Assembly (NCBI RefSeq): GCF_000190595.1 | Contig: NC_015167.1 | Location: 856,501-920,500, forward strand | Reading direction: 5' to 3' | From: Cellulophaga lytica DSM 7489 | Lineage (GTDB): Bacteria; Bacteroidota; Bacteroidia; Flavobacteriales; Flavobacteriaceae | Length of the DNA stretch: 64,000 nt | Shown here: positions 9,977 through 17,498 of the stretch, one piece after another | Layout: every line of letters begins with the position of its first letter | Numbering within the stretch: position 1 is the stretch's first letter | The notes under the pieces: model-generated | Database searches by the model: none | What the model was told of the DNA's origin: nothing | The model's input: only the letters and a program-made list of their open reading frames with translations | Position numbers and translations under genes: made by a program

Positions 9977-9984
9977 TATTTTTG
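9977..9984 (+). promoter_or_regulatory. Probable promoter -7 element of the DUF983 gene
   Basis: TATTTTTG matches the Bacteroidota sigma-A element TAnnTTTG and lies 16 bases before the ATG at 10001, implying a very short leader. No clear -33 TTG is seen at the usual distance. Confidence 0.5.
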
Positions 9985-10000
9985 TAAAAACTTTTTGCAA

Positions 10001-10399
10001 ATGTTAAAAAAAGGAAACAAACTTGGCAGTATTTTAACAGGAACTTGTCCTAAATGTCATTCTGAGAGTATGTATAAGGATAAAAACCCTTACCATTTAT
10101 CAAATGTTTACGATATGCACGAGCGCTGTTCTCATTGTGGTACCAAATATCAAATGGAACCTTCTTTTTTTTATGGTGCAATGTATGTTAGTTATGGCGT
10201 TGGTATTGCCTTTGCTGTTGCTGCATTTTTTATTTCATATTTGTTTATTAAAACAAGTCTGCTAGTAAGTTTTATTTGTATTGTTGCTACGTTAATTGGT
10301 TTTATGCCTATAATTATGAGACTTTCTCGTAATATATGGATTAATATGTTTATGCATTACGATAAAAACGCAGTTGCTAACTTTAAGAAACAGAAGTAA
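10001..10399 (+). CDS. DUF983 family membrane protein
   Basis: 132 residues from the ATG at 10001; an in-frame TTG at 9995 is also possible. Two CxxC pairs near the N-terminus (TCPKC at ~15-19 and RCSHCG around 39-44) suggest a small zinc-ribbon, followed by EPSFFYGAMYVSYG and two hydrophobic segments (~60-80 and 86-106), the DUF983 layout. Function unknown. The last 17 bases overlap the end of the convergent oxidoreductase gene. Confidence 0.85.
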   Translation: MLKKGNKLGSILTGTCPKCHSESMYKDKNPYHLSNVYDMHERCSHCGTKYQMEPSFFYGAMYVSYGVGIAFAVAAFFISYLFIKTSLLVSFICIVATLIGFMPIIMRLSRNIWINMFMHYDKNAVANFKKQK

Positions 10400-11444
10400 G
10401 ATACCTTTTTACAAAACGTTTACAGTCTATTTCTGCTGCAAGTGGCTTATTATTTTCTATAAAATTGTACAACTGCTGTGCTGCATATGGCCCAGCCATT
10501 ACTCCTCTAGAGCCAAAACCGTTTAACACAAATATGTTTTTATGTTTGGGGTGCTCACCTACAAGTGGTTTACGGTCTGCTACCGTGGGTCTTACGCCTG
10601 CTTTGTGGTCTACCACCTCATAATTACATTTTAAAAATGTATGAAGCTTAGTTAACAACTCTTCTTTAGCTGCTTGTGAAGTATTGTTAGTTTTATCATC
10701 TCTGTTATATGTAGCTCCAATTCTGTATAAATTATTACCCATTGGAATAATAAAAACCGATGACTTTATAACTCTTTCTTCCTTTAAATCTGGTGCTTTT
10801 ATAGTTAAAAGCTCGCCTTTGGTTCCATTTAAAGGCAAATAATTAAAATATGGATTGTTTTTTAGCCCAAAACCAGTTGCAAAAATTATTTTTTCTGCTT
10901 TTATGCCTTTGTAGTTTATACAATCATCTTCAATTGTTAGTGCATTAAAATTAAAAGTTTCTTGCAGCAAAGCATTTTTAGAAATAAGGTAATTTTTATA
11001 GGTAGATAAAAGCTCTTTAGTATCTATTCTACCTGTGTGTAAAACCTCTCCGTAGCCAAAATTAGCATCTATATTAGCATTTTTATTTTGAATAATTTTA
11101 GGCGACAAAAAATAACTAAGACTAGGTTTATCCATAGCCTCAAACCACATATTTTGTTCTTCTACAGATGCAAACCTACGTAGCACTGGTATTTTATAGT
11201 CTAACTGTACTTGTAATTTTTTTTCTAGTGTTTTATAAAATAGCAAAGCAATATCTAATTGGTGTTTTGCATTCCAAGCTAACGTAAAGCGTTTTAAAAT
11301 TACAGGATTATACAACCCGCCAGCAACTACAGAAGATGTCTGTGAACTATCTGCAATTACCTTAAACGTTTTATTGTTTTGCTCTAGTGTCTCACAAAAA
11401 GATATACCTGCCAAACCAAGACCTACAATTACATAATTTACCAT
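10383..11444 (-). CDS. FAD-dependent oxidoreductase (DAO family)
   Basis: 353 residues with an N-terminal Rossmann motif VIVGLGLAGISFCE for FAD and a C-terminal FAD-contact block NIFVLNGFGSRGVMAGPYAA. The layout is that of D-amino-acid-oxidase/glycine-oxidase-like proteins (DAO, PF01266); the C-terminal block also resembles the MnmC oxidase domain. It has no signal peptide and is predicted cytoplasmic. The substrate cannot be assigned from the sequence. It has no obvious operon partner; upstream on the same strand is the terminator of gldN. Confidence 0.82.
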   Translation of the reverse strand: MVNYVIVGLGLAGISFCETLEQNNKTFKVIADSSQTSSVVAGGLYNPVILKRFTLAWNAKHQLDIALLFYKTLEKKLQVQLDYKIPVLRRFASVEEQNMWFEAMDKPSLSYFLSPKIIQNKNANIDANFGYGEVLHTGRIDTKELLSTYKNYLISKNALLQETFNFNALTIEDDCINYKGIKAEKIIFATGFGLKNNPYFNYLPLNGTKGELLTIKAPDLKEERVIKSSVFIIPMGNNLYRIGATYNRDDKTNNTSQAAKEELLTKLHTFLKCNYEVVDHKAGVRPTVADRKPLVGEHPKHKNIFVLNGFGSRGVMAGPYAAQQLYNFIENNKPLAAEIDCKRFVKRYLTSVS

Positions 11445-11480
11445 ACTACAAAAGTAGATAAAGTAGCTTAATTTAAAGCA

Positions 11481-11517
11481 TAAAAAAACTCCCTAGGATA
11501 AATATCCTAAGGAGTTT
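11481..11517 (-). terminator. Terminator of the gldKLMN block
   Basis: Arms 11486-11492 plus 11494-11500 pair with 11503-11509 plus 11511-11517, with one internal mismatch. Read on the minus strand the stem is followed by a run of seven T, placing it just after gldN. Confidence 0.85.
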
Positions 11518-11555
11518 GCTTATTTTATTTGAATTGGAATTCTAAAGCAATTTTT

Positions 11556-12458
11556 TTAATAGCTCCACATATCTTGTTCTCTGTCTCTAATAACCTCTTT
11601 AATTCTTTTGGCTTCTAGTAACTGGAACAATGCGTTGTCTGAAATGTAATCTTTAATTTTACGATCTCCGTGTACATTTTCTTCTTTGTAAATTGTTGCA
11701 TGAAACCTTCTAGAGTTTAGCAACATATCAAAAGAAATTGGACTTGCAGAATTACGCTGGTTAAAGACTTTTGCTTTATGTAATATTTCTCTGGCATCTG
11801 GGTACCAAACCCAAAATAAAGGAATTTTATTACCATCTATATCTACAGATTCATCATCTATAAAGTTAACATCTGGTGCAACTGGTGCAATACCTAATAA
11901 ACGATATTTTAACTCACCTTGTCTTTTATCAAAATACCACATTCCTTTAATTAGGTATTCTTCTAAATCTGCTGCTACAAGATCTCTTTTATTAATGTAT
12001 TCTTCAGATACTTCTTCACCAGCATTGTACTGGTCATAACCGTAATCTGTTGTATCTACTTTTTGCATAGAAGCTTTTAAATCTTCTAACTTTCTTTTTT
12101 CTGTAAAGTAAGAATCTGCATAAACTTCTAATTCTCCGCTTTTAATAGCTTTCATTAAAACGTGGTATAAAGACCTTCTGTTTTTTCCTATATCAATTGT
12201 ATCTATAGGGTAGTATAACGGAAAGTTTACACGCTCATCTAAATCTATAACTTCCCATACAGTTGTAGACCATAAAACATCTCTGTCGTCTACGTAACCA
12301 TACTTTAAAGGTCCGTCATTATCTTTTTTAATTTGTGCCTCAGTTTTTACACCTATTTCTTCTGGCTTTTTTGCATTCAATACGTTTGATTGCGCCATAG
12401 CAGATATTGAAGACACTGCTAAAAATCCTACTACTAAAATGTTTTTCCAATTCATCAT
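11556..12458 (-). CDS. gldN: Type IX secretion/gliding protein GldN
   Basis: 300 residues with a signal peptide (NILVVGFLAVSSISAMAQ) and the GldN/PorN sequence pattern: YGYVDDRDVLWSTTVWEVID, FPLYYPIDT, RRSLYHVLMKAI, VFWVWYPDAREIL-like (LFWVWYPDAREI). GldN is periplasmic and forms, with the lipoprotein GldK, the ring on the periplasmic side of the outer membrane in the type IX secretion system. It is last in the gldK-L-M-N order, 75 bases after gldM. The start may be either of two adjacent ATG codons. Confidence 0.95.
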   Translation of the reverse strand: MMNWKNILVVGFLAVSSISAMAQSNVLNAKKPEEIGVKTEAQIKKDNDGPLKYGYVDDRDVLWSTTVWEVIDLDERVNFPLYYPIDTIDIGKNRRSLYHVLMKAIKSGELEVYADSYFTEKRKLEDLKASMQKVDTTDYGYDQYNAGEEVSEEYINKRDLVAADLEEYLIKGMWYFDKRQGELKYRLLGIAPVAPDVNFIDDESVDIDGNKIPLFWVWYPDAREILHKAKVFNQRNSASPISFDMLLNSRRFHATIYKEENVHGDRKIKDYISDNALFQLLEAKRIKEVIRDREQDMWSY

Positions 12459-12533
12459 TTAAATAATTTTGTTTTGAAGCTATAAGTAAGTTGCCATTTT
12501 ACAATAGCAACTTACCGTTTAGTTTCATTTATT

Positions 12534-14093
12534 CTAGTTTGTAATTTCTACAAGTACACTAGAAACTTTCTTTAATCTGTAACTCTTGTTATTTGTAATA
12601 TAAGCTTGGATATTAAATATCTGAACCATATCACCTCTTTTTGCTCTTTTTAATGCAGACTTAGCTCTACTGTCTAATTTTCTACCATTAACTCTTATTG
12701 TTGGTTGTCCTGGAACTTTAAAGCTAAAGCCGCTTACACCAATATTTAAATCAAAATCAAAATCTTCTAATATTGCACCTATTGTAGAAACTTCTAAGTT
12801 TTTACGAGGCATTTTAACGCTACCAGTTTCTCCTCTAATAGAACCTGTTGGACTTGGTATATCTTTAATTCTAAATTCTGAAGAAGAACTAACTGGTTTG
12901 CCATCTGGTAATGTACCAGAAGCTTTAATTGTTACTGTTCTACCAGAACCAGGAGTCATAACATACTTGCTACCACTTACAGGCTTTAAACCAGGAGCAG
13001 AAGCTCTTACTTTATTGTTTGGTATACCAGGTATAGAAATTGTCATTGGGTTAGCAACACCACGGTAAACAACGTTCATTTTATCTGCTGCAATTAATGC
13101 TGCACTTGGCTTAGATATAGTTGCAAAAGAATTTTTAACTTCTACTGGAACTTCTTCACCATCTTGCTTAAAGAAAAGTGTACCTGCTACTTCGTGATCT
13201 CCTGGGTTACCAGCACCAATTAACATTTTAACACCTCCAGCTTCTAGCTGATAATCTGTACCTTCTTTTAATTTTCTACCATCTAATGTTAACTCTGCTC
13301 TTACTGGAGTAGATGTATCATCAGTTTTGCTAATTATAATTTTACCATCATACTTTTCACCTGCATAAAATGCTGATTTAGATCCAAAAAGTGATGTTTT
13401 AAATTTCTTTAAAGAAACTTGGTCTGTTAAATTACCTTCTAACATTGCTTTTAAAGCGTCTTCTTCAGTTGCTTTAATATCAGACTGTAAAGCTGTAATT
13501 TTAGTTAAAGAAGCTATTAAAGGAAAACCTTCATAGTGATAGTTAATCCAATCTTGCTTGGTTTTATCTTTCTTCTCTACTTTACCATTAGCGTCACCAG
13601 TTTCAAATCTAGCTTTTACAGATCCTTTAATTTTATCTGGCACAAGGCTAGATACTTGCTCACGGTAGTCTTTAATTCTTTTCATGAACTCTTTACCACC
13701 TGGAGCTAAATTTTCTCCGCTAAAGAATTTTTGATCTAAATAATCAGACTTATCCATAACTTGGTAATCTGTAGGATCCTCAACGTTCTTAGTCATCTCT
13801 TTCTTAAGACCTTCTAAATAGTCATAATACTCTTGAGATATTGCTTGTACTTTTTGTGCTTTTTTGTAATCCTCAGCATATTTTGCTGCGTTTTCTTCAG
13901 CCTTTGTTCCAAGACCTTCTAAAAAAGCTACGTTGTTTTCTGTTGTTTTTTTGTTAGAAGCTTCCATCTTTACATTCATTAAGCCGAATGCAGCTAGAAC
14001 TTCTTTACTCATATTTAACGCCAGCATACAAATGAACACTAAGTACATTAAGTTTACCATTCTCTGACGTGGTGACTGTTTTCCTCCTGCCAT
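12534..14093 (-). CDS. gldM: Type IX secretion/gliding motor protein GldM
   Basis: 519 residues beginning MAGGKQSPRQRMVNLMYL, the conserved GldM N-terminus, with one inner-membrane helix (~13-35) and a long periplasmic part. The end of the protein contains the Ig-like D-domain features seen in GldM (VYRGVANPMTISIPG, SSEFRIKDIPSPTGSIRG). GldM spans the periplasm, couples to GldL in the inner membrane and contacts the GldKN ring, transmitting proton-driven rotation to the secretion complex and the gliding apparatus. It lies between gldL and gldN with spacings of 51 and 75 bases. Confidence 0.96.
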   Translation of the reverse strand: MAGGKQSPRQRMVNLMYLVFICMLALNMSKEVLAAFGLMNVKMEASNKKTTENNVAFLEGLGTKAEENAAKYAEDYKKAQKVQAISQEYYDYLEGLKKEMTKNVEDPTDYQVMDKSDYLDQKFFSGENLAPGGKEFMKRIKDYREQVSSLVPDKIKGSVKARFETGDANGKVEKKDKTKQDWINYHYEGFPLIASLTKITALQSDIKATEEDALKAMLEGNLTDQVSLKKFKTSLFGSKSAFYAGEKYDGKIIISKTDDTSTPVRAELTLDGRKLKEGTDYQLEAGGVKMLIGAGNPGDHEVAGTLFFKQDGEEVPVEVKNSFATISKPSAALIAADKMNVVYRGVANPMTISIPGIPNNKVRASAPGLKPVSGSKYVMTPGSGRTVTIKASGTLPDGKPVSSSSEFRIKDIPSPTGSIRGETGSVKMPRKNLEVSTIGAILEDFDFDLNIGVSGFSFKVPGQPTIRVNGRKLDSRAKSALKRAKRGDMVQIFNIQAYITNNKSYRLKKVSSVLVEITN

Positions 14094-14144
14094 GTTTTCT
14101 ACTAATTTTAGTTAATAATTGATTTGGGGTTAAGTATTAACTAA

Positions 14145-14798
14145 TTAGTTTTTACTCATTGCTGATAACATACCACCGTATACTCCGTTTAAAGAAGATA
14201 AGTTAGTAGCTAAAGATTCCATTTGATCTTTTAATGCTGAAGAGTTTTGTACTACTTCTTCATTAATTGAAGCTTGTCTGCTAGCACTCTCTAATTGTAC
14301 TTTGTATAAGCTGTTTAATGATTCCATCTGCGTAGCAGCCTGTACCATTTCTTCAGAATACTTTCTAGTAGATTCCATTGCGTCTACAGTAGGAGCAATT
14401 CCTTTAGCAGCACCTTCAAAGTTTTTAATGCTGTTACCAAGGCTTCCCATTAATTCTGCATCAACACCAGCTTCTTTTAACATATCATCTAATTTTTTAG
14501 ATAAAGATGCTTCTGTTTCTTTAACTTCTAAAGCTTCGTTTTTCTTTTTAGCTGATCCTTCACCACCTGCTAACTCTGGGTATACTAAAGACCAATCTAA
14601 CTCGTCTTCTATTGGCTCAAATGCACTAATGGCAAAAATAAGTGCCTCTGTAATAAGACCAATTGCTAATAATACACCACCGTTTAATGGACCTAACTCC
14701 CAGTGAAGAATTTTAAACAATGCTCCAATAATTACTACAGATGCTCCAAGGCCATAGGCCATATTAAATAATTTCTTTGTTGATTTTGATTGTGCCAT
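14145..14798 (-). CDS. gldL: Type IX secretion/gliding motor protein GldL
   Basis: 217 residues with two membrane helices in the first 60 residues (FNMAYGLGASVVIIGALFKI and a second after WELGPLNG). The Glu in AISAFEPIEDELDW after helix 2 and the charged residues between helices fit the proton-channel subunit GldL. The rest is a cytoplasmic coiled-coil tail rich in Met, Ser and Gln. With GldM it forms the proton-powered motor of the type IX system. 63 bases separate it from gldK. Confidence 0.95.
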   Translation of the reverse strand: MAQSKSTKKLFNMAYGLGASVVIIGALFKILHWELGPLNGGVLLAIGLITEALIFAISAFEPIEDELDWSLVYPELAGGEGSAKKKNEALEVKETEASLSKKLDDMLKEAGVDAELMGSLGNSIKNFEGAAKGIAPTVDAMESTRKYSEEMVQAATQMESLNSLYKVQLESASRQASINEEVVQNSSALKDQMESLATNLSSLNGVYGGMLSAMSKN

Positions 14799-14861
14799 AA
14801 TTTCTAATTTTAATTTGGGTTTATTAATTATAAGTATTTAAGGTTAAATTTATTCGGTTTT

Positions 14862-16220
14862 TTAGTCGGTAGAATCTTCTTCTCCCATATAATCTTGTAC
14901 AGTTCTAAAGCCAATATAACTACGGGCAGAATCTCTGTATTCATAATCTCTTGTAGATACTTGTAAGAAGTAAGCAACATCTTTCCAAGAACCACCACGT
15001 ATTACTCTTCTTGCGTTTCCACTATCTCCTCCGTTAGGATTCATTGTAGATACAAAATCATAAGTACTTGGGTCGTAGCTAGAGCTTGTCCATTCAGACA
15101 CGTTACCAGCCATATTATACAAGTTAAAGTCGTTAGGCTCATAAGATTTAGCCTCTACTGTATATAATGCTGCATCTGCAGCGTAATCTCCTCTTTGTGG
15201 CTTAAAGTTTGCCATATAGCAACCTGTGTCACTAATAACATAAGGACCACCCCATGGGTACATACCACCTTCAATACCGCCTCTTGCAGCGTACTCCCAC
15301 TCTGCTTCTGTAGGCAATCTAAATTTGTTTACTGGTTGTTTACCTCTACTTTTTTGGTCGTCGTTCTTTAATTTTGTTCTCCAGTTACAAAAAGCTGTTG
15401 CTTGATCCCAAGTAACACCAACTACAGGGTACTCACTATAAGCATCATGCCAAAAATAATCGTTATGCATTGGCTCGTTATAAGAGTATTCAAAATCTTT
15501 AATCCAAACTGTTGTATCTGGGTATATTGGTAACTCTGTCTGCTTAATAAAATCTTTTCTGCTTCCAGTTTTAGATCTTGCAGCTGCGTCAATATCCATC
15601 CAACTATACTTGTATATAAGTTGTGTTACATCTATAGTACGTTGGCCGTTGTATGCTTCTTCTTCAGGTATGTATAATTTATCCATTACCTCTACATAGT
15701 ACTCATCTGGAAATTCAGACGTGTCCCAAATAAGTTTTTCATCCTTATTTAAAGCTCTACCTTCATATCCTAATGGGCCACCACCTCCGTAGTTGTCCAT
15801 CATATACTTATCATACTCAGACATTTTAGTTGTATCTGCATCTTTAAATGCATAATCTCCAATACCACCATCTTCTGGGCCTAAGCCTAACTCGTCTGCC
15901 AGTATTGCCAATTTTGTTCTTGTGATAGAATCTTTAACCCATTCTACAAACTGACGATACTCACTATTTGTTATTTCAGTATCATCCATATAAAAAGAAG
16001 TTACTGTAACAGTTTTAGTTGGCGCATTTAAAACCTGCGCTTGGTCTTCTTCTGTTTTACCCATGATAAAAGATCCTCTTGGGATCAATTCCATACCATA
16101 AGGTTTCTCCGGATACCATTTTTTTCCTTGGGCTCCTACCAATTCTCCTTTTGTTCCTGACTTACCACAACTGCCAAGTAAAAGAACAAATCCCATGGAC
16201 ATTAACAATAGTTTCTTCAT
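14862..16220 (-). CDS. gldK: Type IX secretion/gliding lipoprotein GldK
   Basis: 452 residues; lipobox LLLGSC, Cys18. The body is a formylglycine-generating-enzyme-like (FGE-sulfatase) fold: GSFIMG near residue 50, TVTSFYMDDTEITNSEYRQF, PVVGVTWDQATAFCNWR, FRLPTEAEWEYAARGG, NVSEWTSSSYDP and RVIRGGSWKD. In GldK the fold is structural; it forms the outer-membrane-associated ring with GldN. First gene of gldKLMN. Upstream, across 114 bases with no clear promoter, is the arginase-fold gene on the same strand. Confidence 0.95.
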   Translation of the reverse strand: MKKLLLMSMGFVLLLGSCGKSGTKGELVGAQGKKWYPEKPYGMELIPRGSFIMGKTEEDQAQVLNAPTKTVTVTSFYMDDTEITNSEYRQFVEWVKDSITRTKLAILADELGLGPEDGGIGDYAFKDADTTKMSEYDKYMMDNYGGGGPLGYEGRALNKDEKLIWDTSEFPDEYYVEVMDKLYIPEEEAYNGQRTIDVTQLIYKYSWMDIDAAARSKTGSRKDFIKQTELPIYPDTTVWIKDFEYSYNEPMHNDYFWHDAYSEYPVVGVTWDQATAFCNWRTKLKNDDQKSRGKQPVNKFRLPTEAEWEYAARGGIEGGMYPWGGPYVISDTGCYMANFKPQRGDYAADAALYTVEAKSYEPNDFNLYNMAGNVSEWTSSSYDPSTYDFVSTMNPNGGDSGNARRVIRGGSWKDVAYFLQVSTRDYEYRDSARSYIGFRTVQDYMGEEDSTD

Positions 16221-16334
16221 AATTATAGGTTAAATTTCGATTTAAGATATTTAGTTCTTAAACATATATATTCAATCATTAAAACAGCGTTTTAAACGAA
16301 ATATTGTATTAAGACACGTTATTTTGTTATTTTT

Positions 16335-17492
16335 TTAATTGAGGCCTTTTTTAAATGCCTTAAACCACCTTTCTGGAATGTTTTGGTTGGTAGCCTCAAC
16401 ATAATCCGCCTTGGTGCAGGGTAATAACGCAGGCATTTCGTTTTTATTATATGAATTTAAAATTGATGGCACTTCTACCCACCATCTTTCTGTTAAATTA
16501 CTTTTATAAAAAACTAGTTCCTCTAAGTCTGACGGAACTATATACTTTGTAAATGCTTCTTTATTTAAATAAGGTAGTTCTTGTACTCTAAAGTTGTATC
16601 CTTCTATAAAGTACCATATTATTTGGGCTACTAACTGAAATGATTGGTTTGAGTTTTCGCTTTCAAAAACGCCAAACACTGCTAATTTTTCACTTATACC
16701 TGCATACCTTGCAATGGCACAAATTTCTCTTCCTGTAAATCCGTTTGGAGAAAAATTATTTAACATTCCCATTTCGCTTGCGCGCACAGCTCGTGCATCT
16801 AAACTAACAATATGTGCATTTCGTAGAATTGGCTCTACCAAGGTAATATCTGATGTTACCTCTCCTAAACGATAAGCATCAAAAAAAAGACGCTCCATTA
16901 AGTCTATTTCTTCTTGAGAGTTAAAATAGCTTTGATAGCCAATATTTGAAAAATTAAATAAATTATTGGGCTTATCTGTAATAATTTTACTCATATAGGA
17001 ATGAGAGGAAATAAGCTCTTCATGATCTCCAAAATCAAACCTACTATCTACATTTACTAGGTTAATCATATTTCGGAGTCCGTCAAAAGCTCTGTAACAA
17101 GGGTATGTTAGGTCTTGTGTAGGACCAATTACTATTGGCACTATATTTTCTTCTATTAAGCCAGCTATTACTTCTTTTACTACAAAATATGTGTCACTAA
17201 CTTTTTCGCCTGGCTCTACATCTCCTAAATCTATAATGGTAGAGTTCCAATTACCTACCATTAGTTTGTATAGCTCTAGCCTAACTCCAGATAAATCTAA
17301 AGGTTCTGCTTTTTTTTCAAAAGCATTTCTGGCTTCGTTTACACCAATTATAGCTATAGATGCCATTGCCAAAACTGGCAATCCTTCTTTTTTTGTGTGT
17401 TTATATATTTTTTTTCCTAATGCTTGCGACGGTAATAGCTCACAATGAGCTATTACTTTATCTGCCACTGGAGTCAAAAAATCGAACGCCAT
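16335..17492 (-). CDS. Arginase/agmatinase-fold protein with degenerate metal site (annotated elsewhere as formimidoylglutamase)
   Basis: 385 residues, somewhat longer than standard ureohydrolases. The fold is recognisable from the three metal-site regions, but ligands are changed. The GGxH motif reads GPTQD (123-127), so His becomes Gln. The DAHxD motif reads DSRFD (149-153), so His becomes Arg. The SxDxDxxDP motif reads SLDARAVRA (230-238), keeping Asp232 but losing the next Asp to Arg234. A binuclear manganese centre therefore looks unlikely, and hydrolase activity doubtful. It follows topA by 6 bases and precedes gldK, so it is probably co-transcribed with topA. No signal peptide. Confidence 0.82.
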   Translation of the reverse strand: MAFDFLTPVADKVIAHCELLPSQALGKKIYKHTKKEGLPVLAMASIAIIGVNEARNAFEKKAEPLDLSGVRLELYKLMVGNWNSTIIDLGDVEPGEKVSDTYFVVKEVIAGLIEENIVPIVIGPTQDLTYPCYRAFDGLRNMINLVNVDSRFDFGDHEELISSHSYMSKIITDKPNNLFNFSNIGYQSYFNSQEEIDLMERLFFDAYRLGEVTSDITLVEPILRNAHIVSLDARAVRASEMGMLNNFSPNGFTGREICAIARYAGISEKLAVFGVFESENSNQSFQLVAQIIWYFIEGYNFRVQELPYLNKEAFTKYIVPSDLEELVFYKSNLTERWWVEVPSILNSYNKNEMPALLPCTKADYVEATNQNIPERWFKAFKKGLN

Positions 17493-17498
17493 ATATTT

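Noticed and set aside
13000-14800. Long open frames antisense to gldL, gldM and other genes, e.g. 14302-14706 on the plus strand
   Set aside because: They mirror the codon pattern of the real genes on the other strand; their translations are Ser/Leu-rich without domains.
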